In this document: one piece after another, positions 25,881 to 34,070 of the stretch
Position numbering within the stretch: position 1 is the first letter of the stretch
How the letters are laid out: each line of letters opens with the position of its first letter
Assembly (NCBI RefSeq): GCF_020857975.1
Contig: NZ_JACWUO010000025.1
Location: 1-42,046, forward strand
Direction: 5' to 3'
Length of the DNA: 42,046 nucleotides
DNA from: Stenotrophomonas rhizophila
GTDB taxonomy: Bacteria; Pseudomonadota; Gammaproteobacteria; Xanthomonadales; Xanthomonadaceae
The notes under the pieces: generated by a model
What the model saw: only the letters and a program-made list of their open reading frames with translations
Databases searched by the model: none
What the model was told of the DNA's origin: nothing
Program-made: the position numbers and the translations under genes

Positions 25881-27134
25881 TCAGCGGAAGGCGGCCACCG
25901 TCGCCTTGGTGTTGACCAGCACGCGCTGGTTGTCGGCGCTGCTGGCAATGCCCATCGGCACGCCGTTGTAGTTGATGTTCGGGTTGGACCAGAAGTTCAG
26001 GCGCGGGCAGCCCGCCGTGCACGCATAGGCCATGATCGTGCGCCAGCGCGAACCGCTCGACGGCTCGTAGCGGTAGCCGTGGCCGTAGGCATACGGCGAG
26101 GTGCTCGGATCGGTGGCGATGTCGTGGCGCGCACTCTGCAGGTGGCCGATTTCATGGGCGAAGGAGTAGTAGCCGGTGGCGCAGTCCCAGTGCACCACTG
26201 CGAACGCGGTGGCGGCGCTGGAGCCGATGCTGGAGGCCAGCCCGCACGAGCTGGCGTTGTTGATCACCAGCACGGCCACATCGGCGCGGCTGTTGTTGCG
26301 GCTGGTGTGGATGCTGTCCATGATGCCGTCGCTGGTGCTGCGGAAGCGCGACAGGTCGGTGGAGAAGCTGCTCGACTCGGCATAGCTGGTGGTTTCGTAG
26401 CGGGCCAGTTCCAGGGTGAGGCCGACGTTGCTGGCGACATAACCCTGGTTGGACTCGGCCACCGCCAGTTGCACCAGCGACTGCATGTTGCCGCCATAGG
26501 CCGCCACTGCGCCGTTGGTGGCCACCACCAGCACCCGGATGGTGGCCGGCGTGCCCGAGGACGCGCCCGCGATGCCGATGCGGTCGTTGCCCGGCATCGC
26601 CACCGTGGGCAGGCTGTTGTAGTCGCCGGGGTGGTCGGCCGGCATGCGCGACTCGTCCACTTCCACCAGCACGTGGCGGCCGTCGCTGAGCGGGCGCAGG
26701 CGATACAGCTGGCCGTCCTTGCGGATCGAGCCGGTGATGGTATCGCCGGCGCGTACCAGGATCACAGAATTGGCCGGATCATTGCCGGCCGTGCGGGCGT
26801 TCAACCTGGCATCGCGCGCCTGCAACTGGCCGTACCAGATGCTGCCACCGTCGGGCAGTGCCTGCACGCGTTGCTGCAGCGCCTGCACCGGGGTGCCAAG
26901 CAGTTCGAACTCCAGCGAACGCTGGCGGGCATCGACCGCCGCCGCATCCACCCGTACTTCCTGCACCGCAGCGGTGGAGGCGGCCGACAACAGCGCCTGC
27001 GCGGCGGGCTGGTCGACGGCGCCGGCACGGCTGAGCACCGTCACCGGCTGGAACAGCGGCGCGGCGCTGGCCGCGCCTGCGGCGGCCAGGCACAACGTGA
27101 ACACACCTGCGGCCTTGCTCATCGATCTGGACAT
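25881..27134 (-). CDS. secreted metzincin metalloprotease (M72 peptidyl-Asp/M12-like)
   Basis: A 417-residue exported zinc protease: signal peptide (GVFTLCLAAAGAASA), a pro-region of about 170 residues, then a catalytic domain with the metzincin motif HEIGHLQSARHD (three zinc ligands plus the following Asp) and a Met-turn in RTIMAYAC. Several cysteines (SSCGLA, HWDCATG, YACTAGC) suggest disulfides. Sequence and length fit peptidyl-Asp metalloendopeptidase (M72), common in Stenotrophomonas and Pseudomonas. It is likely an extracellular nutrient-scavenging or virulence protease. Start ATG 27134 has AGAGAGA 8 bp upstream; an alternative is Met5. It is divergent from the DUF2235 gene. Confidence 0.87.
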   Translation of the reverse strand: MSRSMSKAAGVFTLCLAAAGAASAAPLFQPVTVLSRAGAVDQPAAQALLSAASTAAVQEVRVDAAAVDARQRSLEFELLGTPVQALQQRVQALPDGGSIWYGQLQARDARLNARTAGNDPANSVILVRAGDTITGSIRKDGQLYRLRPLSDGRHVLVEVDESRMPADHPGDYNSLPTVAMPGNDRIGIAGASSGTPATIRVLVVATNGAVAAYGGNMQSLVQLAVAESNQGYVASNVGLTLELARYETTSYAESSSFSTDLSRFRSTSDGIMDSIHTSRNNSRADVAVLVINNASSCGLASSIGSSAATAFAVVHWDCATGYYSFAHEIGHLQSARHDIATDPSTSPYAYGHGYRYEPSSGSRWRTIMAYACTAGCPRLNFWSNPNINYNGVPMGIASSADNQRVLVNTKATVAAFR

Positions 27135-27351
27135 CGTGTCGTCTCTCTTTGAGTGGGAAAATGGTAGTGGTCGTTGTTGCAGCGCAGCCCCTGCGGGTCG
27201 GCCTGTCCATATGGCTCCACTTGATTGCGTGAATTCAATAGACCTTGCAAATCATTCTTTCCGAACTGTGACCGCCGACCGGGTGGTTCAGCGATGTCGC
27301 GTCCGTGTCGTTTTCGCGCTACCTTCGCGGCATCCACCGGGAATCAGTGCC

Positions 27352-28839
27352 ATGGCAGGACAGCCCAATCCGGCAACCACCGCGACGCTGTCGCTGCAGG
27401 TCGGCCTGTTCTTCGACGGCACCCGCAACAATGCCGACAACCTGTTGCGTGCCTCGCGCCCGCCAGGCAGCACCACCCCGGCAGCGCGCCCGCCGGCACC
27501 GCTGGTCGCCGACGACGCCTCGCCGTACCAGAGCCGCCTGACCAGCAGTTACAGCAATGGCCTGACCAACATCGCGCGCCTGCATGCGCTGTACCCGGAC
27601 AACCGGACGCACGCGCTGGCCGGCGATGCGCTGTCGCTGGCGATCTACGTCGAGGGCGCCGGCACCCGCAGCGGTGAAGAGGACGACCTGATGGGCCTGG
27701 CCTTCGGGATCGGGCGCACCGGCGTGCGTGCCAAGGCGCAGCGTGCCCTGGACGAACGCCTGCCCGAGGCGCTGCGGGCACTGGCGCACGCGCACCCGGG
27801 CCGGACGCTGGGCCAGGTACGCCTGGACCTGTTCGGCTTCTCGCGCGGTGCCGCCTCGGCGCGCGATGCGCTCAACCGCCTCAACCACGCCGATGGGCCG
27901 GCCTGGCTGCGCGAACAGCTGCGCCGCACCGGCTGGCAGCTGGCCGGCGATGCCGCCGTGCCGCGGCGACCGGCGCGCTTTATCGGTCTGTTCGACACGG
28001 TGGTGGCGATCAACCGCCAGCAGCGCGATCAATGGCCCGCGCTGGCCCTGCCCGCCGATGCGGCCGACAAGGTGGTGCAACTGGCCGCGCGCGACGAGCA
28101 CCGCCACCACTTCGCGCTGACCACGGTGGCGCCGGAGCACGAAGAGATCGCCCTGCCCGGCGTGCACGCCAACATCGGCGGCGGCTACGACCAGCGCATC
28201 GAGGGCCCCAAGCTGCTGACCCGGCCGCTGGGCCAGCGCATCCTCCAGCATGCGCTGGCCGACACCGCCGTGCCGCCGCTGTCGCTGCTGCGCGATACCG
28301 AGGTATACCGGCAGGCGCAGGCGGCCTGCCAGCGCTGGCAGGCGCAGCTCGGCCTGGGCGAGGAGGCGGTGTGGGTGGATGTGTGGCACCGCTGGCAATC
28401 CCAGCGCATTGCCGGCAACCCCAGCGTGCTGCCGCAATGGGTATTGCATGCCCATGCGGCCGTGGTGCTGCGCCGCCCGATCGATGGGCGCTACCAATGG
28501 GTGCCGCTGCGGCTGATGCAGCAGCGCGCGGCCGACGCCGGCGTGCGCTGGAGCCGAACGATCGATGAGGTGCCCGAGCTGGCCCTGCCCGACGCGCTGC
28601 AGCCGATCGCCGCACGGCTGCTGGCGGGCCAGCCGCTGGTTGCGGCGCAGGAACTGACGCTGCGCCAACGCTATGTCATGCAGTCGGCGCACTGGAATTT
28701 CGATGCGCTGGGCGATACTGCATTGCTGTATGCCGCCGACGAAGCCACCCGCGAACTGCCCTACCGGCCCGGCCCCGGGCTGTTCTACATCAACCGCCCG
28801 GCCGAGGACGGGCAACGCGTGGTGTTGCCCAACCGGTAG
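27352..28839 (+). CDS. DUF2235/Tle1-like alpha/beta hydrolase, putative type VI lipase effector
   Basis: A 495-residue protein with the DUF2235 features: LFFDGTRNNADN near the N-terminus, the nucleophile elbow GFSRG (162-166, Ser164) in DLFGFSRGAASARDALN, LFDTVVA (Asp215) and the catalytic-His region PGVHANIGGGYD (His272). These fit a Ser-Asp-His triad as in Tle1 phospholipases secreted by type VI systems. There is no signal peptide. No vgrG, PAAR or chaperone gene is in the window, so delivery is uncertain. The divergent promoter region (27135-27351) shows no clear boxes, and the ribosome-binding site is weak. Its stop codon TAG is the start of the REP array. Confidence 0.82.
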   Translation: MAGQPNPATTATLSLQVGLFFDGTRNNADNLLRASRPPGSTTPAARPPAPLVADDASPYQSRLTSSYSNGLTNIARLHALYPDNRTHALAGDALSLAIYVEGAGTRSGEEDDLMGLAFGIGRTGVRAKAQRALDERLPEALRALAHAHPGRTLGQVRLDLFGFSRGAASARDALNRLNHADGPAWLREQLRRTGWQLAGDAAVPRRPARFIGLFDTVVAINRQQRDQWPALALPADAADKVVQLAARDEHRHHFALTTVAPEHEEIALPGVHANIGGGYDQRIEGPKLLTRPLGQRILQHALADTAVPPLSLLRDTEVYRQAQAACQRWQAQLGLGEEAVWVDVWHRWQSQRIAGNPSVLPQWVLHAHAAVVLRRPIDGRYQWVPLRLMQQRAADAGVRWSRTIDEVPELALPDALQPIAARLLAGQPLVAAQELTLRQRYVMQSAHWNFDALGDTALLYAADEATRELPYRPGPGLFYINRPAEDGQRVVLPNR

Positions 28840-29777
28840 GGTCGGTTCCCGAACGACTGCCGATGGCAATGATCGGCGCGACGAACGCATGACCCGTGCC
28901 GAAGCCGACTCCGATGTTGGCCATGCCCTTACCGGGCGCGGCACGTCCACCGGCAGTCGATCCGGATGCGACCCTACCGGAGCGGGTCTGCGGCAATCGA
29001 TGCATCACTGGGCGCACCGCTGCGGCACCCACCTGGTAGGGTCGGTTCCCGAACGACTGCCGATGGCAATGATCGGCACGGCGAACGCGTGAACCGTGCC
29101 GAAGCCTTCCCCGATATTGGTCATGCCTATACCGGGCGCGGCACGTCCACCGGCAGTCGATCCGGATGCGACCCTACCAGAGCGGGTCTGCGTCAATCGA
29201 TGCATCATCGGGCGCACCGCTGCGGCACCTGCCCGGTAGGGTCGGTTCCCGAACGACTGCCGATGGCGATGATCGGCGCGACGAACGCATGACCCGTACC
29301 GAAGCCGACTCCGATGTTGGTCATGCCCTTACCGGGCGCGGCACGTCCACCGGCAGTCGATCCGGATGCGACCCTACCGGAGCGGGTCTGCGGCAATCGA
29401 TGCATCACTGGGCGCACCGCTGCGGCACCCACCTGGTAGGGTCGGTTCCCGAACGACTGCCGATGGCAATGATCGGCACGGCGAACGCGTGAACCGTGCC
29501 GAAGCCTTCCCCGATATTGGTCATGCCTATACCGGGCGCGGCACGTCCACCGGCAGTCGATCCGGATGCGACCCTACCAGAGCGGGTCTGCGTCAATCGA
29601 TGCATCATCGGGCGCACCGCTGCGGCACCTGCCCGGTAGGGTCGGTTCCCGAACGACTGCCGATGGCGATGATCGGCACGACGAACGCATGACCCGTACC
29701 GAAGCCTTCCCCGATGCTGGTCATGCCTTCACCGGGTGCGGCACGTCCACCCGCAGTCGATCCGGACGCGCCCCTAC
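28836..29777. repeat. array of five REP dimers with exact 200-bp period
   Basis: Five 142-bp elements, each GTAGGGTCG... to ...CGACCCTAC, start at 28836, 29036, 29236, 29436 and 29636, separated by four 58-bp spacers. Each end is a REP monomer with its GTAG outward (GTAGGGTCG-N-CGACTGCC). Elements 1 and 3 share one variant, 2 and 4 another, and the spacers alternate likewise, so the unit is a 400-bp tandem duplication: the first and second 400 bp differ by only about three bases, and the fifth element is a hybrid. The array fills the gap between two convergent genes, whose TAG stops are its outermost GTAGs. Open frames inside shift because 200 is not a multiple of three; it is not coding. Confidence 0.95.
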
Positions 29778-30625
29778 CTTGCCGGTCCGCTGGTGCGGCC
29801 GGCCTGTTCGATCAGGTTGGCGATTTCTTCTTCATCGAAGCCGGCCAGCAGGCGCGCTTCCAGGTTGAACGGCCCGTACAGGAAACCGCCGGCGTACTGG
29901 TTCAACAATGCGATGAAACGGCCGCGCGGCTCCACCCCGGCGCGCTGGCAGTACCAGTGGTACCAGCGCGAGCCGGCGGCCACATGCGCCACTTCCTCGC
30001 GCAGGATGACCTCCAGCACATCGGCGGTGGCGTGGTCGTTGGCGCTGCGCAGCTTGGTGATCATGCCGGGGGTGACGTCCAGCCCGCGCGCTTCGAGCAC
30101 GCGCGGCACCAGCGCCATCCGCGCCAGGCCGTCATGGGCGGTCTTCTCGCACATTTCCCACAGGCCGTTGTGCGCGTCAAAATCGCCGTAGTCATAGCCC
30201 AGCGCCCGCAGCCGTGCGTGCAGCAAGGCGAAATGGCGCGATTCATCATCGGCCACGCCGACCCAGTCGGCATGGAACGAGGCCGGCAGCCCCCGGAAGC
30301 GGTACACCGCATCCCAGGCCAGGTCGATCGCATTGAGTTCGATATGCGCGATGGCGTGGATGAACGCGGCGCGTCCTTCCACGCTGCCCAGCCCGCGTTT
30401 GGGCAGTTCGCGCGGGTGCACCAGGGTAGGCCTGGCCGGACGGCCCGGCATCCGGATCGGTGCCGGCGGCGGTGCGTCGGCAGCCGCCTTGAGTTGCCCG
30501 CGGCGGAACTGCGCCGCATAGGCCTGGGTCAACGCCACCTTGTGCAGCGGATCGGTCGCGGCCAGGCAGTGCTGCGCGGCGCGCAGCAGGTCACCGGCCG
30601 CATCCAGCGGCAACTGCTGGTCCAT
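29774..30625 (-). CDS. ferritin-like DUF455 protein
   Basis: A 283-residue protein of the DUF455 ferritin-like family. Likely metal ligands lie in helical motifs IAHIELNAIDLAWDAVYRF, VADDESRHFALLHARL and VILREEVAHVAAGSRW (E/H pairs of a di-iron four-helix bundle). Biochemical function of the family is not known to me. ATG 30625 lies 10 bp after the purF stop on the same strand, so it is the last gene of the folC-cvpA-purF cluster. The TAG stop is in the GTAG end of the last REP of the 200-bp array. Confidence 0.85.
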   Translation of the reverse strand: MDQQLPLDAAGDLLRAAQHCLAATDPLHKVALTQAYAAQFRRGQLKAAADAPPPAPIRMPGRPARPTLVHPRELPKRGLGSVEGRAAFIHAIAHIELNAIDLAWDAVYRFRGLPASFHADWVGVADDESRHFALLHARLRALGYDYGDFDAHNGLWEMCEKTAHDGLARMALVPRVLEARGLDVTPGMITKLRSANDHATADVLEVILREEVAHVAAGSRWYHWYCQRAGVEPRGRFIALLNQYAGGFLYGPFNLEARLLAGFDEEEIANLIEQAGRTSGPAR

Positions 30626-30635
30626 GACGCCGGCC

Positions 30636-32102
30636 TCAGGCGCGGCGCTTGTGCTTGGCATCGTCCGAACGCAGCTGCTGGATGCGTTCGAAATAACCCG
30701 GTTCGATACCGGTCGGGTAGACGCCGTTGAAGCACGACGAATCAAATGCCTTCAGCTCCGGGTTGCCTTCGCGCACCGCCGCTTCCATGTCCTCGATGTC
30801 CTGGTAGATCAACCAGTCGCAGCCCAGGTGCGCTTCGATTTCCTCGATGCTGCGGTTGTGCGCGACCAGTTCCTCGGCCGCCGGCATGTCGATGCCGTAG
30901 ATGTTGGGGTAACGCACCGGCGGCGCGGCGCTGGCCAGGTACACCTTGCGTGCGCCGGCATCGCGCGCCATCTGCACGATCTGCTGGCTGGTGGTGCCGC
31001 GCACGATCGAGTCGTCGACCAGCAGCACCACCCGGTTGCGGAATTCCAGGTGGATCGGGTTGAGCTTGCGGCGCACCGATTTCACCCGCTCGCCCTGCCC
31101 GGGCATGATGAAGGTACGGCCGATGTAGCGGTTCTTGATGAAACCTTCGCGGTACTTCACTCCGAGCGTATTGGAAATCTCCAGCGCGGCGTCGCGCGAG
31201 GTATCCGGGATCGGGATGATGGTGTCGATGTCATGGTCCGGGCGCAGGCGCAGGATCTTCTCGCCCAGCTTGATGCCCATGCGCATGCGCGCCTTGTGCA
31301 CCGAGACGTTGTCGATCATCGAATCGGGGCGCGCGAAGTACACGTACTCGAAGATGCACGGGCTGTGTTCGGCAGGCTCGGCGCAGACCTCGGAGAACAA
31401 CTCGCCGCGCGCGGTGATCACCAGCGCTTCGCCGGGGCGCACGTCGCGCACCCGCTGGAAGCCGAGCACGTCCAGCGCGGCCGATTCGGAGGCCACGATG
31501 TATTCATCGCCTTCGGCATGGGCGCGCTTGCCCAGCACCAGCGGACGGATGCCATGCGGGTCGCGGAAGGCGACCAGGCCCAGGCCCAGCACCACGCTGA
31601 TCACCGCATAGCCGCCCTTGACCCGGCGGTGCACGCCGGCCACCGCGCGGATCGCCGCTTCGGGGGTGAGCTGGCGCTGCGCGTCCAGTTCGTAGGCGAA
31701 CACGTTCAGCAGCACTTCGCTGTCCGAATCGGTGTTGACGTTGCGGCGGTCCTGCTCGAACACCTGCTGGCGCAGGGCTTCGGTATTGATCAGGTTGCCG
31801 TTGTGGGCCAGCGCGATGCCGTAGGGCGAGTTGACGTAGAACGGCTGCGCCTCGTCCATGCCTTCCGAACCGGCGGTGGGATAGCGCACATGGGCGATGC
31901 CGACGCGGCCTTCCAGGGTGGACATCCGCTTGGCATCGAACACGTCGCGGACCAGGCCGTTGGCCTTCTGCACGCGCAGCCGGGTGCCATCGGCGGTGGC
32001 GATGCCGGCCGCGTCCTGGCCACGATGCTGGAGGACGGTCAGGCCGTCATACAACTGCCCGGCGACGTTCTGGTTGCCGACGATTCCGACGATGCCACAC
32101 AT
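30636..32102 (-). CDS. purF: amidophosphoribosyltransferase
   Basis: A 488-residue enzyme for the first step of de novo purine synthesis (PRPP plus glutamine to phosphoribosylamine). The N-terminal Ntn glutaminase starts MCGIVGIVG with Cys2 as nucleophile and includes LQHRGQDAAGIAT. The PRTase domain has VVLLVDDSIVRGTTSQQIV (PRPP loop) and AREVGARK-like RDAGARKVYLAS. I start at ATG 32102 so that Cys2 follows the initiator Met; the ten-codon extension would block this. It follows cvpA after 30 bp, as in E. coli. Confidence 0.97.
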   Translation of the reverse strand: MCGIVGIVGNQNVAGQLYDGLTVLQHRGQDAAGIATADGTRLRVQKANGLVRDVFDAKRMSTLEGRVGIAHVRYPTAGSEGMDEAQPFYVNSPYGIALAHNGNLINTEALRQQVFEQDRRNVNTDSDSEVLLNVFAYELDAQRQLTPEAAIRAVAGVHRRVKGGYAVISVVLGLGLVAFRDPHGIRPLVLGKRAHAEGDEYIVASESAALDVLGFQRVRDVRPGEALVITARGELFSEVCAEPAEHSPCIFEYVYFARPDSMIDNVSVHKARMRMGIKLGEKILRLRPDHDIDTIIPIPDTSRDAALEISNTLGVKYREGFIKNRYIGRTFIMPGQGERVKSVRRKLNPIHLEFRNRVVLLVDDSIVRGTTSQQIVQMARDAGARKVYLASAAPPVRYPNIYGIDMPAAEELVAHNRSIEEIEAHLGCDWLIYQDIEDMEAAVREGNPELKAFDSSCFNGVYPTGIEPGYFERIQQLRSDDAKHKRRA

Positions 32103-32132
32103 GGTGCGAACTCTCCGCTGGGCCGAGCCCAT

Positions 32133-32912
32133 TTACTGTGAAGGTGGCCGTGCCTGGCCTGGGGAACCGTTCCGTGCCGGATCGGTGGGATCCGGGCGCA
32201 CGAGCGCCGGATCGAAGGAAGTCGGGGAGCCTGGGTGGGACCCACGCGCCGATACATCGGCGGGGTCCACCACCGGTTGCGGGGTTTCATCCAGCGGTCG
32301 CGGCCATCCGCGCCCACCCAACAGCCCGCCAAGCACCCCATTATCGCCTGTCAGCAGCGGCTTGCCCAACTCCGATCCAGACAGTTGCGACATGTTCACC
32401 TCCGGCAGCGCCATCGGCATGCCCTGCAGGCTGGGCAGCTGCGGCAGGTCGGGCATGCGCGGCATCTTGGCCTGCATCCAGCCCACGCCGGGGCCGAGCA
32501 TGGCGCGTAGGTTGGAATTGCGCCACGCCGCTTCGCGCGGCAACGGGGTATAGGAGGCGATCAGCAGCAGCAGGCAGCCGATCAGGCCGCCCCGGGCCAG
32601 GCCAAGCGCCCCGCCCAGCGCGCGGTCGGCGCCGTTCAGGCTGGTCGAGCGCACCGCCTGGCGGATCACCAGGCCGATGCCCCAGACCGAGACCATCACC
32701 GCCAGGAACACGGTCAGGTAGCCGGCGAGGAAATGCCCGGTGCCGGGCGCGGCCGGGGCCGACCACCAGCCCGCGGCGGACTTGCCCAGCATCAGTGCCG
32801 CCCAGCTGCCCAGCAGCCAGGACAGGGTACTGATGACGATACTGACGAAGCCGCGCATCACCCCCAGCAGGGTCGAGATGCCGATCACCGCCAACAACAC
32901 GAAATCGATCAT
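32133..32912 (-). CDS. cvpA: CvpA family inner-membrane protein
   Basis: A 259-residue membrane protein with about four hydrophobic segments in residues 1-130 (FVLLAVIGISTLLGVMRGFV, ISTLSWLLGSWAALML, LTVFLAVMVSVWGIGLVI, GGLIGCLLLLIASY), matching the colicin V production protein family. A proline-rich cytoplasmic tail of about 120 residues extends beyond the E. coli protein (162 residues). I start at ATG 32912 because GGGAGG lies 6 bp upstream; the ATG two codons earlier abuts the ribosome-binding site. It precedes purF, as in E. coli. Confidence 0.9.
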   Translation of the reverse strand: MIDFVLLAVIGISTLLGVMRGFVSIVISTLSWLLGSWAALMLGKSAAGWWSAPAAPGTGHFLAGYLTVFLAVMVSVWGIGLVIRQAVRSTSLNGADRALGGALGLARGGLIGCLLLLIASYTPLPREAAWRNSNLRAMLGPGVGWMQAKMPRMPDLPQLPSLQGMPMALPEVNMSQLSGSELGKPLLTGDNGVLGGLLGGRGWPRPLDETPQPVVDPADVSARGSHPGSPTSFDPALVRPDPTDPARNGSPGQARPPSQ

Positions 32913-32967
32913 GCGCATCCTCCCGGGAGGAACGTTCCGGCCTCAAGGCACGGGCGCAGGGCCGGCA

Positions 32968-33960
32968 TCAGGGATGGGGCCGGACCATGCCGGCCACGCC
33001 GACCTTCGACGCAACCTGGGCCTTGAGGTTCTCCGCCTCGGCCCGGTTGGCGACGGGACCGACGCGCACGCGGTTGAGCGTGCCCTTGTCGGTACGTACC
33101 TGCTCCACAAATGCGCTGAAACCGGCGGCGCGGACCTTGTCGCGCAGCGCGTTGGCTTCGGCGGCCTGGCCGAAGGCGCCCAGCTGCACGGCAAAGCCGA
33201 TGCTGCTGGCGGCCGGAGCGGCCGGGGCGGCCACCGCCGGCGCGGGCTTGGCCGGGGCCGGCTTGGGTTCGGGTTTGGGCGCGGCCGGCTTGGCCGCGGC
33301 GACCGGTTCGGGCGGCAGCGCTTCGGTGCGCACGGCCGCGGCCGCCGGTGCGGCGCTGGCCGCACTGGCGGTGGCCGGGGCGGCGGCCGGGGGCGGCGCG
33401 CTGGCCACGGCGCTGTCGGCGCGCGCATCCAGGGTCACCACCTCGGCCTTGACGTCGCTGCGCACCTTGACCGCCTGCAGCCGCGCGGACTCGGCCTGGG
33501 CGCGGTCGGCATACGGCCCCACGCGTACCCGCCAGGCCTGGCGGCCGTTGATGGTGGCCGCTTCGCTGAAACCGGGCAGCTGTGCCTTGCGCAGATAGGC
33601 GATCACCGCATTGGCGTCGGCCTGGCTGGCATAGGCGCCGAAGCTGACCGCGAAATTGCCGGCCGCCACCGCCGGCGAGCTGTCGGCCGTAGCCGGATCG
33701 GCCGCAGCGGCGCTGGTGTCCTGCAACGGCTGGGTGGTCGACGCACCGGCCTGCAGGCCGGTGGCTCCGCCGGTGGGCGCCACCAGCGGCAGCTCACGGG
33801 TTTCGAACTGGCCATCGGCAGGCGCCGCCGGCGCACTGATCGGCACATTGGCCACGCCGCTGTCCGGCGCAGGGCCTTTGACCAGCATGGGCAGGAAGAT
33901 CACAGCCAAAGCCACCAGAACGATGGCACCAATCAGTCGCTGTTTCAGAGGAGTATCCAC
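32968..33960 (-). CDS. SPOR domain protein (DedD-like) with two SPOR repeats
   Basis: A 330-residue bitopic protein: an N-terminal membrane segment (LIGAIVLVALAVIFLPML), a long Ala/Pro-rich periplasmic linker, and two SPOR peptidoglycan-binding domains (FAVSFGAYASQADANAVI at about 103, FAVQLGAFGQAAEANALR at about 255). E. coli DedD has one SPOR domain and works in septal constriction; the position between folC and cvpA matches dedD. Here two SPOR domains are separated by an Ala/Pro/Lys-rich spacer (PKPEPKPAPAKPAPA). It would bind denuded glycan strands at the septum. Confidence 0.87.
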   Translation of the reverse strand: MDTPLKQRLIGAIVLVALAVIFLPMLVKGPAPDSGVANVPISAPAAPADGQFETRELPLVAPTGGATGLQAGASTTQPLQDTSAAAADPATADSSPAVAAGNFAVSFGAYASQADANAVIAYLRKAQLPGFSEAATINGRQAWRVRVGPYADRAQAESARLQAVKVRSDVKAEVVTLDARADSAVASAPPPAAAPATASAASAAPAAAAVRTEALPPEPVAAAKPAAPKPEPKPAPAKPAPAVAAPAAPAASSIGFAVQLGAFGQAAEANALRDKVRAAGFSAFVEQVRTDKGTLNRVRVGPVANRAEAENLKAQVASKVGVAGMVRPHP

Positions 33961-34070
33961 GGAAGGCAGGCAGGGCGGCGCGGCGGAATGCCACGGAGAT
34001 TATACGGGTGTCGGCGTGAGTGGCGTCTGTTGCGGCTGAACGGCCGCCGCGTGCGTACGCAAGGTTCGGC

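Noticed and set aside
28900..29692. Repeated open frames (about 108 codons) inside the array
   Set aside because: They recur only because the DNA repeats; 200 is not a multiple of three, no ribosome-binding site is present, and the sequence is fully explained by REP dimers.
28836..29777. CRISPR array
   Set aside because: The repeated part is 142 bp and palindromic at both ends, the 58-bp spacers alternate in only two sequences, and no cas gene is near. It is a REP array.
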